In this document: positions 21,355-32,210 of the stretch, piece by piece
Position numbering within the stretch: position 1 is the first letter of the stretch
Layout of the letters: each line of letters opens with the position of its first letter
DNA from: Sipunculus nudus
Lineage: Eukaryota > Annelida > Sipuncula > Golfingiida > Sipunculidae
Length of the DNA stretch: 64,000 nucleotides
Assembly (NCBI GenBank): GCA_026874595.1
Contig: CM049316.1
Coordinates: 46,703,695 to 46,767,694 of the forward strand
Direction: 5' to 3'
Notes under the pieces: model-generated
The model's database searches: none
The model's input: the letters and a program-made list of their open reading frames with translations, nothing else
Told to the model about the DNA's origin: nothing
Made by a program: the position numbers and the translations under genes

Positions 21355-23816
21355 GTATCCCCAGACAAAGTCGGGGGATACTATGTTTTCATACCGGTCC
21401 CGCCGCGGCATATAAATCTTGTTGGCGCGATAACTCAAAATATATTTCACAGATCTTTACCAAACTTGGTATATGTATAGATATGGGTTAGAGACGATGC
21501 CTATTTAAAATGAGGTCATGATCTTGACTAGGAGAGTGTCCTTGACCTTGAATAGATCCAATATTGGGGAAAATCACACAAATTCTTAAATATCTCAAGA
21601 AATCTTGCATGGATTGATCCCAAAATCAAGTTGATGAAGATTATGGATAGGGTTTTCATGTTCCAAAAACTGGTAGCACCACCTATTATTCTTTACTTGA
21701 TTTCGTGCCGTTTAATACCCCCAAAATTGCTACTTGACAGTATTGTGAGCATTATAAGTCAAAAACTAATGGACAGATTTCTTTTATATTGTGCATATAC
21801 ATAGATATGGGTTACAGGATGATGTTTATTTAAAATGGGGTCATGACCTTTTCTATGAGAGTGGCCTTGACCTTTAATGTGTCCATATTTGGTGAAAATC
21901 ACACACCTCTTATGATATCTCCAGTGTTGATAGCAATATGGATTTCAAACATGACTTTTGTATGGCCCACCACTAAAGTAAGAACCCTATAGGTTCTAGA
22001 GTCATGAGGTCAAAGGTCAAGGTCACTGGACTCTCATCTTAAAAGATACTGTGGATGCATTTTAAGCCAAACTTTCATCCCAGGTCTTCCATCTTGAATA
22101 TATTGCTCACTTGCCAATAGTGGATGATCCATATCAATTTTGGGGTCACAAGGTCAAAGGTCAAGGCCGCAGGAGCTATCTGTCAAAAAATTAGTTTCTG
22201 GATGATAATTCCTGCTTTTAATGATGTATTTATTTTAAATTTGACTTATATATGTCCCATTGAAAAAGCAAGACTCCAATTGATTTTGGGGTCATGAGGT
22301 CAAAGGTCAAGGTCACGGGACACATCTTTAAAAAGATTGTGGATGCATTTTCAGCCAAACATTTCATCTCAGGCCTTTCATCTTGCACATATAGTTCATC
22401 TGCCAATAGAGGAAGACCCCTATCAATATTGAGGTCACAAGGTCAAGGTGAAGGTCACAGGAGCCATCTGTCCAAAACTTAGTTTCTGGATGATAATTCC
22501 TGCTTTTATTGATGTATGGATTTCAAACTTGACTTGTATATGACCCATTTGAAAAGCAAGACCTGAATTGATTTTGGGGTCATGAGGTCAAAGGTCAAGG
22601 TCACAGGACACATCTTTAAAAAGATTGTGGATGCATTTTCAGCCAAAAAATTCATCTCAGATCTTTCATCTTGCACATATAGTTCACCTGCCAAGAGTTG
22701 AAGACCCCTATCAATTTTGAGGTCACAAGGTCAAAGGAGAAGGTCACAGGAGCCATCTGTCCAAAAATTAGTTTCTGGATGATAATTCCTGCTTTTATTG
22801 ATGTATGGATTTCAAACTTGACTTGTATATGTCCCAATGTAAAAGCAATACCCGAATTGATTTTAGGGTCATGAGGTCAAAGGTAAAGGTCACAGGACTA
22901 ATCTTTAAAAAGATGTGGATGCATTTTAAGCCAAACATTTCATCTCAAATCTTTCATCTTGCACATATAGTTCACCTGCCAAGAGGGGAAGAACCCTATC
23001 AATTTTGAGGTCACAAGGTCAAAGGTGAAGGTCACAGGAGCCATCTGTCCAAAAATTAGTTTCCGGATGATAATTCCTGCTTTTATTGATTATAGATTTC
23101 AAACTTGACTTGTATATGTTCCATTGGAAAAGCAAGACCCAATTGATTTTGGGGTCACGAGGTCAAAGGTCAAGGTCACAGGACACATCTTTAAAAAGAT
23201 TGTGGATGCATTTTCAGCCAAACATTTCATCTCAGACATTTCATCTTGCACATTCAGTTCCCCTGCCAATAGAGGAAGGCGCCTGTTAATTGTGAGGTCA
23301 CAAGGTCAAAGGGCAAGGCCACAGGAGCCATATGTCCAAAAATTAGTTCCCTAGATGATAATTCAAGCTTGGATTAATATATGGATTTCAAACCTGACTT
23401 ATATATGGCCCATCAATAAATCTAGACCTATATTGATTTATATATAAAAGTGGATGATCAATATCAATTTTGGGGTCACAAGGTCAAAGGTCAAGGCCAC
23501 AGGAGCCATCTGTCAAAAAATTAGTTTCTGGATGATAATTCCTGCTTTTATTGATGTATAGATTTCAAACTTGACTTATATATGTCCCATTGAAAAAGCA
23601 AGACCCCAATTGATTTTGGGGACACGAGGTCAAAGGTCAAGGTCACAGGACCAACATCTTCATAAAGATTGTGGATTGATAGATGGAAGAAACAATAATT
23701 GATTGCCAAGTGTCGGTATATGCTGCTAAAAATGGGGGTCTATTCTTAAAGGGGGGGGGGGGGGTCTTACTATGTCTGGGGATACTCTGGCACCTGCGGT
23801 GCCAAGAAATGTCTAG
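21355..23816 (+). mobile_element. Family C element C2, Helentron/HINE-like, best-preserved copy
   Basis: The 5' hairpin is GTATCCCCAGAC-AAA-GTCGGGGGATAC (21355-21381), with one mismatch in a 12-bp stem. The inverse terminus TATGTCTGGGGATAC is at 23771-23785, the perfect 3' hairpin GGCACC-TGC-GGTGCC at 23789-23803, then a 9-nt spacer and CTAG (23813-23816) before TT. The core units are 288-289 bp ('gatgataattcctgctttta' at 22201, 22489, 22778, 23066), each with two AGGTCA clusters, for example AGGTCAAAGGTCAAGGTCA at 22297-22315. A run of Gs near 23750 lies just before the end. ORFs inside are repeat shadows. Both edges abut a 31-bp satellite, which fixes the boundaries. Confidence 0.8.
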
Positions 23817-24070
23817 TTATTTGTGGATCTGATAAAAATCAGTTTGATTATTTGTGGATCTGATAAGAATCAGTATAATTATTAGTGAATCTGATATGAA
23901 TCAGTATGATTTTTAGTGGATCTGATATGAATCAGTATAATTATTAGTGAATCTGATATGAATCAGTATAATTATTAGTGGATCTTATATGAATCAGTTT
24001 GATTATTAGTGGATCTGATATGAATCAGTATGATTATTAGTGGATCTGATATGAATCAGTATGATTTTTT
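23817..24070 (+). repeat. 31-bp satellite, middle segment (about 8 copies)
   Basis: Copies start at 23941, 23972, 24003 and 24034 (period exactly 31), plus diverged ones to the left. The unit is TTATTAGTGGATCTGATATG plus AATCAGTATGA. It ends at the T run before A2. Confidence 0.85.
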
Positions 24071-27000
24071 AGCTCAGCTGAATATAAGTCGTCTGTCCGT
24101 CCATCTGTTAAACTGGCACATTTTTAAACTGTTGGACCTACCAATCTGAAATTTGGCATACCATTAGATGTCACCAAAATCTCCTACCATACCTAAAATT
24201 GGGTCGATTGGACTTCATTCCTTCAAAATATTAAGGAAAAACCTCCATTTTCCATTAAAAACCCATTGTTACACTTCAAGACTACCTAATATCAAAACCA
24301 CTGACCTGATATTGATCATTTCTAATATATTAATTCCTCTATATATTTCCTATGTACAAACTAGAAATTAGTTCAATATTTTTAAAGTCTATAAGTTATA
24401 GGCCCGAACTAAATGCACTTTTTAAAAAATAAAGAAATATATTTACTCCATTAACTTGAGAATTGCTGTAGCTAGACACTTTTTTCAGGTATGTAACTAT
24501 ATTTAATCAAGATTCAATTGTATACCCAAAATTAGATCTGAATTTTGCAAATTTTTTAAGTGATTAGCATTAATATTAAATCAGTATCTTAAATTTTGCC
24601 CATATTTGACCGTGGCACATTTTTCCCCCTTTAACTGCTGTGGAATTAATTTTTACAGCATGTTTTCATAAGCATTTCATCTGTTAACACCTGAAATTTA
24701 AATCCAGTTGATCAAAAACTGTAGATTTAATTCAAGTTTTCAGCACGGTGTAAAGTATTGTTTAGATTGAGCTAGTGTTATGCAGTTTGCTAGAGCTCAA
24801 CTCTTTAGCTTTCCAGGCCAGCTCTCAGCTCCCAAAATTTGGCATACAGTTAGATGTCCCCGAAATCCCCTACCATACCATAAGATTGGTCATTAGGACT
24901 TCATTCCTTCAAGATATTAAGAAAAACTTCAATTTTCCATTAAAAACCCAATGTTACACTTCAAGACTGCCTAATATCTTAACCACTGATCTTACTTTGA
25001 TCATATATAATATACATGTTCCTCCATACACTCTGTATGCATGGCCAGAAGTTATGTTATGGAATCGAAAATATAACACTTTGTAAAAAAATCAATAAAT
25101 ATATTCACTCCTTTAACATGAGAATTGCTGAAGGTAGAGATTTTTTTTGTCAGGGATATAACATTATTTAATCAAGATTTTATTGTATATCCAAAATTAG
25201 TTCTGAATTTTTCAAACTTTATAAGTTATTAGCATAAATATAAAATCAGTACCTTTAATTTTGCCTAACTTTGACCATGGCGTGTTTGTTTCTGTAAGCA
25301 CTGTTGATATAATTTTCATGTCATGCACACATAAAGATTTCAGCTTGTTAGTTTTGAAAGTTGAACAAAATTGGCCAAAAAATGTAACTTTTATTAAAGT
25401 TTTTATGAGACCATGTCACACCCAGGCCCTACCCAGCCCCTCTTCAATCACCTATATGTCACCATGTGACCTTCAGGCAAATTATGCATGCTTGAGGCGG
25501 GGCATGTACTGGTCAGCCAGGCAGCTTATGGCTGGCCACAGTTCATTCAGGTGTCCAACCCTACTCATCTATTAGTTGTTTTGACCAACAACATAACAAT
25601 AATCAATAAATAAATAAATTTTTATGGGTCCACACTAACAACTTTAAGAAAAATTAATAGAAAAGGAATTTGATAATTAATGAATTTCCTTGTAACTACT
25701 GATGTTTTATGGATTTTGTATGGATGGTTGAAAATGAATTCCAAATAACACCATTTAGTCACCTATGGTATATTTCATTTCAATTTAATTATAGAAAAAA
25801 AATAATTAATTATATATTCTGTACTATAAGGGATTATATGAAGGAAATTAATGATAGACAAAGATGCAATTGATAATATTAATCTAATTTCCAGGTACTT
25901 GACCAAGTGTTTCAGCTTGTTAATTTATATTTATTTCAAACTTTAAAAAAAATTAAAATATGTCAACATTTTAAATTTTTACTTAGACAAGTACAGATGA
26001 AAGATGTCAATGTGTTTTACTAATGACATTAAGACTCTTGGCTGTATCAGCTGTCACAAGACTATGTAAATAATCCAAATTTATATTACTGACCTGTTCA
26101 TTTATTTTTTAATATTAAACTTGCCCATCTCTAGTTTTCTCCTTGTATAATTTATAGGGTGTACTTATCTTTAGGTTATTTTTTTACACATATAATGGTT
26201 TCATAGCTGAGATTACTTTTATTTTTTTTTATACATTTTTGAAAATAAATATTAGAATATTATAAAAAATCCAATCATTGACAAGTTTTCATTATTATTT
26301 CTGTAATGTTAATAATTGTCATAAGACTCTTGCTTTGTCTAGTGTGCAGATTGATGTGGAAGTAGTCGAAAGTGAATATAATAGTTATATTCTTTTTAAT
26401 ATAAATTAAAGCCATAAAACCAGGTACTTAGGATCATCATTTAGATTAGTGAAATTTGTATATTCTGAATTCTCAAGAACTTTGTTAAGCTGAAACTGAA
26501 TAAATACCAGACATGGTGCAAAAACTTTCATATGTATTTGAAAAAGAATATGAATATGTACTCCATAATTTAATGCATAAGAATAGGAATACAGGTGAAA
26601 ATGAAAGTATTGGAATACAAATGCAAATACTTCTAAAATGTATTCATGAATACATCCATGAATATGTTCTTTAATATTATTTTAATAATCATTTATTTTG
26701 ATTATATTATTAAAAGATCTTTTCAGATGAAACTGTTATTATTTTTAATTTAAATTATATTTGACACAATATTTGTTATTAATATTTAATAAATATTTTA
26801 ACTTATATTATTTGTGCTAGTGCTGCTCTTGGTTAGGGATAACCTATAATTATTAAATAACAGTTAACTCATTTGTAAAAAGCATAATTAACATGACTGA
26901 TAATGGACAGTTTTTTTTTTCAAATAATTCTACTGCTATAAAAAAAAATTCATATGGCCATGTCAAAACATATGTGACAATAGCACATCATTTCCAACTG

Positions 27001-27197
27001 TAAATAAAATAAATGACATCGATCCTTTTTTCTGTCTACAAGGATATTATCAAAATCTTACATAACTTGAGTTAAACACCATCAACTCATAATACAGCTT
27101 ATATTACCACACAAAACCAGCATTTGCCTACCTCCACTTTCAAATCATATTTTGTGATCATATATAACAGCTGAGCACCTGACCCATGGGTCCCTTG
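24071..27197 (+). mobile_element. Family A element A2, Helentron/HINE-like
   Basis: It begins AGCTCAGCTGA (24071) with the distal half of the 5' hairpin eroded, then a GTCTGTCCGTCCATCTG box. Two core units of about 685 bp ('atttggcataccattagatg' near 24150 and its relative near 24838) match A1. The rest (25600-27150) is AT-rich and unique-looking. The 3' end has CAGCTGAGC (27168-27176), the perfect palindrome GACCCATGGGTC (27181-27192) and CCTTG (to 27197). The 31-bp satellite resumes right after. No coding capacity. Confidence 0.75.
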
Positions 27198-27275
27198 TAT
27201 TGGATCAGATATGAATCAGTATGAATATTTGAAGATCTGATTTGAATCAGTATGATTATTAATGGCTCTGAAAAG
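27198..27275 (+). repeat. 31-bp satellite, right segment
   Basis: Two to three diverged copies (GGATCAGATATGAATCAGTATG and relatives) continue the array interrupted by A2. Confidence 0.7.
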
Positions 27276-28047
27276 AATTGATACAGTTTTCAATAACTCT
27301 TACATCACTCAGTAGGACTCTTTATGACTGAAACTAAGTAAACTGGTAGAATACGTTTTTTCTTGATCTTTAAATTATTAACTGGCAACACATGTTATCA
27401 GGACACAACATTCCTGGTTCATACACTGCCAGTTAAAACAGCTTATACATTAATCTAATGAAGTGGCCTCATATCAGCCTGGCATAATGACCTGTGTCCC
27501 TTGATGCAACACCCTTGAATGTCACTTGTGACATCACTGTGCATAGTGAACCACCACCCAGGGAATGAAATTGACAGGCATCAGGAGGAATATGACTTCA
27601 TTTTGGTCAGTGACACATTGCCCCCCCCCCAAAGGAAATTTACAGCAGAGCAGGACAATGTATGTGTGAAGATGCTGTGCACTGATGAAGTGGTTTACTT
27701 GAGTACTGTGAAAATAGAGTGACCGTACACAGTTGGCCTCAGTACTCGCGTTTTACCATGTCTCTTACATTTTTAACACTGGAGTTGATCCAAGCATCAT
27801 GTTCTTCTAGAGTTGCATCTGCTCAAATAAAGCAGGTTGAGCTGAAGTAAAAAGAGTATACTTTGTGAAACTATTTACACTTGATAAGAATATCTTATTG
27901 TCATGTCATGAGTGAACAACTTGCCTGATTCAGTAAGTGACAAAAATATAGAAAAATCTCACATTGTGAATTAAATTTCTCTTTCAACCAGTTCTAACCT
28001 GAAAAATTTGTAATGTCACTTTAGTTTTTAAGAAATTATCTAAAAAC
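27276..28047. other. Unique DNA left of the 80-bp satellite
   Basis: A 67-codon frame at 27519-27722 reads acceptably (…QEEYDFILVSDTLPPP…) but starts without good context, crosses a C run and has no splice signals. I do not call it a gene. Confidence 0.35.
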
Positions 28048-28173
28048 ATGGCGATGCAGGTGATGGTACACAATACAGAGGAGCTTGCTTTGGAGGCTTT
28101 TGAGGCAGACCCACTACAGCCCAGAACAGGGATATCCCTCACTAGTCTCAACAACAGGGTTCATAAACCCTAA
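28048..28173 (+). CDS. Short ORF of 41 codons running into the satellite (doubtful)
   Basis: ATG at 28048 (context AACATGG, favourable) opens a frame whose first 19 codons (MAMQVMVHNTEELALEAFE) lie in unique DNA. The rest is encoded by the first satellite unit and stops at TAA in it. The N-terminal part has balanced codon use and an amphipathic look, so it could be a real exon whose 3' side was overrun by the array, or a chance frame. No homolog is recognised. A possible donor CAG|GTGATG lies inside at 28057-28065. Confidence 0.2.
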   Translation: MAMQVMVHNTEELALEAFEADPLQPRTGISLTSLNNRVHKP

Positions 28174-29979
28174 AAATCCTTCATGCACACCCACTACAGC
28201 CCAGAACAGGGATATCCCTCACTAGTCTCAACAACAGGGTTCAAAAACCCTAAAAATTCTTCATGCACACCCACTACAGCCCAGAACAGGGTTATCCCTC
28301 ACTAGTCTCAACAACAGGGTTCATAAACCCTAAAAATTCTTCATGCACACCCACTACAGCCCAGAACAGGGATATCCCTCACTAGTCTCAACAACAGGGT
28401 TCATAAACCCTAAAAATCCTTCATGCAGACCCACTACAGCCCAGAACAGGGATATCCCTCACTAGTCTCAACAACAAGGTTCATAAACCCTAAAAATTCT
28501 TCATGCACACCCACTACAGCCGAGAACAGGGATATCCCTCACTAGTCTCAACAACAGGGTTCATAAACCCTAAAAATTCTTCATGCACACCCACTACAGC
28601 CCAGAACAGGGATATCCCTCACTAGTCTCAACAACAGGGTTCATAAACCCTAAAAATCCTTCATGCAGACCCACTACAGCCCACAACAGGGATATCCCTC
28701 ACTAGCCTCAACAACAGGGTTCATAAACCCTAAAAATCCTTCATGCAGACCCACTACAGCCCAGTACAGGGATATCCCTCACTAGTCTCAACAACAGGGT
28801 TCATAAACCCTAAAAATCATTCATGCAGACCCACTACAGCCCAGAACAGGGATATCCCTCACTAGTCTCAACAACAGGGTTCATAAACCCTAAAAATTCT
28901 TCATGCACACCCACTACAGCCCAGAACAGGGATATCCCTCACTAGTCTCAACAACAGGGTTCATAAACCCTAAAAATCCTTCATGCAGACCCACTACAGC
29001 CCACAACAGGGATATCCCTCACTAGTCTTAACAACAGGGTTCATAAACCCTAAAAATCCTTCATGCAGACCCACTACAGCCCAGTACTGGGATATCCCTC
29101 ACTAACCTCAACAACAGGGTTCATAAACCCTAAAAATCCTTCATGCAGACCCACTACAGCCCAGTACTGGGATATCCCTCACTAACCTCAACAACAGGGT
29201 TCATAAACCCTAAAAATCCTTCATGCAGACCCACTACAGCCCAGTACAGGGATATCCCTCACTAGTCTCAACAACAGGGTTCATAAACCCTAAAAATCCT
29301 TCATGCAGACCCACTACAGCCCAGAACAGGGATATCCCTCACTAGTCTCAACAACAGGGTTCATAAACCCTAAAAATCCTTCATGCAGACCCACTACAGC
29401 CCAGTACAGGGGTATCCCTCACTAGTCTCAACAACAGGGTTCATAAACCCTAAAAATCCTTCATGCAGACCCACTACAGCCCAGTACAGGGATATCCCTC
29501 ACTAACCTCAACAACAGGGTTCATAAACCCTAAAAATTCTTCATGCACACCCACTACAGCCCAGCACAGGAATATCCCTCACTAGTCTCAACAACAGGGT
29601 TCATAAACCCTAAAAATCCTTCATGCAGACCCAGTACAGCCCAGTACAGGGATATCCCTCACTAACCTCAACAACGGGGTTCATAAACCCTAAAAATTCT
29701 TCATGCACACCCACTACAGCCCAGCACAGGAATATCCCTCACTAGTCACAACAACAGGGTTCATAAACCCTAAAAATCCTTCATGCAGACCCACTACAGC
29801 CCAGCACAGGAATATCCCTCACTAACCTCAACAACAGGGTTCATAAACCCTAAAAATTCTTCATGCACACCCACTACAGCCCAGCACAGGGATATCCCTC
29901 ACTAGATTCAACAACAGGGTTCATAAACCCTAAAAATTCTTCATGCACACCCACTACAGCCCAGCACAGGGATATCCCT
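28105..29979 (+). repeat. 80-bp satellite array, about 23.4 copies
   Basis: Unit starts (CCACTACAGCCC) recur every 80 bp from 28111 to 29951 without a single length change. Each unit holds two dyads: GGGATATCCC (perfect 10-bp palindrome) and GGGTT-CATA-AACCC. Variants are linked: units with AAATTCT are followed by CACAC, those with AAATCCT by CAGAC (except the first). Blocks of units are themselves repeated (see findings). All frames contain stops. There are no spacers between units, so it is not a CRISPR array. Confidence 0.95.
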
Positions 29980-30448
29980 AACAAGCGACTAGTATTGTCT
30001 CAGAACTTCCACAGAGACATGCCATGACAGTGGGCCAGTATTGCTATCAGCGTCAGACATATGCTCTAACTTACAGAATGCACTCCAATTTGGCCCTTCC
30101 ACTTGCACACAATTGAACTCCCAGCAGCATGATTTCGTTGCAGGTCTGTCGCACAAGACCACACTGCTCTCCAACCTCCCCAGTGCTGAACTTCACCTTG
30201 GCCCATTACCACAAAGAGTTATACGGATTGGTTCCATATCGACCACCAGATGTCGCCACTTTAAGGGTCTAGGGAGTTCACTCCCATACAGGTCTTGCCA
30301 CGTAATACACAACAATATACCTTTCCTCTGCAATGGGCCCCAACAGGGCCCTATTTTCTAGTAAACCCTAAAAATACTTTTTAAAATACCTAAAAATCCA
30401 ATGTGTAAAATTTTAGTAATCTCGATTATAGAAATAATATTCTAATAG
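29980..30448. other. Unique DNA right of the satellite
   Basis: A 106-codon frame at 30041-30361 begins with TTG, not ATG, and has no recognised domain. The segment 30000-30300 is GC-richer than the surroundings and could be an unrecognised repeat or regulatory island. Confidence 0.35.
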
Positions 30449-30811
30449 TAGTGGTAGGAATCAGGTGTGATGAAAAGTTAAAAAACTACCGATTATCTTT
30501 TATTGATTGATCATATTATGTACCATATATATTATCGTGAAATCTGCTGTGTAGAATTTTACCTAAAATATTGACTTATACATCAAGGTGATAGATAAAG
30601 GGAATGGTCAGGTTGTTGACACTTATACATTGCACAAGGTTACGTTTTAATGCCATTCACCCTTTTGTACCCCATGTTTCTTATATCTCTGACAAATGAA
30701 TATTTATTCAGGATAATATGACGTCTTAGAAGTGTGCATATATTATTGTTTATTAGATTATGAAAGAAAACAACCAATCATCAATATGATCGATTAATTG
30801 GCACACCACTA
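30449..30811. mobile_element. hAT-like MITE, decayed copy
   Basis: The ends TAGTGGTAGG and CACACCACTA are imperfect inverted repeats. The interior is homologous to 48016-48409: shared landmarks are 'accgattatc', 'gaaatctgctgtg', 'ttcttatatctctgac' and 'tgaaagaaaacaaccaatca'. The flanking 8-bp duplication is degraded here but visible at the second copy. Confidence 0.55.
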
Positions 30812-32205
30812 ATTATAGTAAAAGCAGATTGTGCATATCTCAAAATTCTCTCAATCAATATAACATTTCAGTTTAAGACCACACCTGCACTGCACATGGA
30901 ACATATAATTAATAAAAAAAAGTGTCCATCACATTGTGAATAAGCTATTAATGAGCTTGGAAATGTTTTTTTTTATTGCTTTACAACTGTAAATGATCAC
31001 TCTAGCCTGCTACAGCCCAGACAGGTAAGCACTGTCAGAAGCTGATGTCTTGAACTGATGTCTTGAAACCCATCTTTTAAAAGTACTGGTAATGACAAAG
31101 TCATGACATGTTTTTCAGTGAGAGTGTGTCTGTAGTCACACAGTGTTTATTACCATGTTGTTGTATTTCAACATGATTACCAGCCTGAGTGGATGAGACA
31201 GATTACGAATTATCTTTTTTTCATAAACAAATTTATGCTTCAGGCACCTGTCCTTCACACCTTTCTTGAACCACTTTGAGACGACCTTCCAGATGCTCCG
31301 GGTCCAGAAGCCACTGCTTTTCTCCCAATCAGACCTGACATCTGGTGTGCAGAATAGGAACTACTTTGTCATTCTGGTGTTCAAACATGCAGCAACAGAA
31401 TTGCCCATATTATATACTTGTTTCTGTGTCTGTCTACTCTTTTCCCCCTACCCAAACCCCCACCACCCCCCCCCCCCCCCCCCAAAAAAAAAATTACTTC
31501 TTGCTCACAAAAAGATAACTTTGACAGATAGAGGGAGGAAACCCTATATTTAGTCACAATGACCTATATTCAGGGAACTATGCATGATTTTGAGCCCTGT
31601 GAAAGTAACTTATTTTAAATTTATTTTATTTAAGGTGGTTCATTCAGACAGCACATTATGCTAATGAGCTTATGTTCCAGTATACAAAACAAGTAATATC
31701 AGATTACTAAACAAGGTAATTTGAGAACACAAGAAATGGAATCATACCGATCAAACAATAAAGAATTTATTAGTGGCAAATGCAGTGATGATAATGTTTA
31801 ACATAAATAATGTGCCATACTCGTTCACCCTTATATCTACATCATCATGGAAATTTGATCAAAATCAGCATAAATTTCCCTTGAACTGTGGTATACATCC
31901 TGATGATCTGTACCTTTTATCCATTGCAAAAGACTATTATCGCTTATTTTTCATTGATGATCATTTTAAGACTTAAATAACAGTTTTCTGTTTATTTATC
32001 ATTCATTATGCATTTTATCATAAAATTGAAAATAATGTACTTGCTTCATAAATGTATATTTATTTATTTTTTATTTACAAATTTGAGTCCATTTTTAGGA
32101 AAAGTAAACTAAACAGAAAGAAAAACATCTATAATTGCTAAAAGGATTGTCCTAAAAAAAGTTGTGCCTGTTAATTTGAAGAGCTTTATTCATTAATTGC
32201 ACACC
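30812..32205. other. Unique DNA with a C-run/A-run
   Basis: The segment 31244-31400 is the only coding-like stretch (separate entry). A run of about 18 C followed by 9 A lies at 31466-31492. The remainder is AT-rich without features. Confidence 0.4.
31244..31400 (+). CDS. Possible exon, unrecognised (doubtful)
   Basis: After an acceptor-like TTCAG (31239-31243) a frame starting CAC at 31245 is open past 31400 with GC-rich third positions (HLSFTPFLNHFETTFQ…). The opposite strand is also open over the same interval (…GFWTRSIWKVVSKWFKKG…). The implied phase does not fit a direct splice from the exon at 1-269, and no clear donor follows. It may be a real exon on either strand or a conserved non-coding block. 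Confidence 0.15.
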
Positions 32206-32210
32206 TTTTT

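Noticed and set aside
27519-27722. 67-codon ORF as a gene or exon
   Set aside because: It passes through a C run, lacks splice signals and start context, and has no recognisable domain.
28105-29979. Regular 80-bp array as a CRISPR array
   Set aside because: Units are contiguous with no variable spacers, the repeat is too long, there are no cas genes, and the DNA is clearly eukaryotic.
28105-29979. AAACCCTAAAAA in each satellite unit as telomere-like sequence
   Set aside because: It occurs once per 80 bp and is never repeated in tandem; the resemblance to a telomeric hexamer is fortuitous.
30041-30361. 106-codon ORF right of the satellite
   Set aside because: It starts at TTG, has no domain and no flanking splice sites; a frame of this length is expected by chance in a GC-richer patch.
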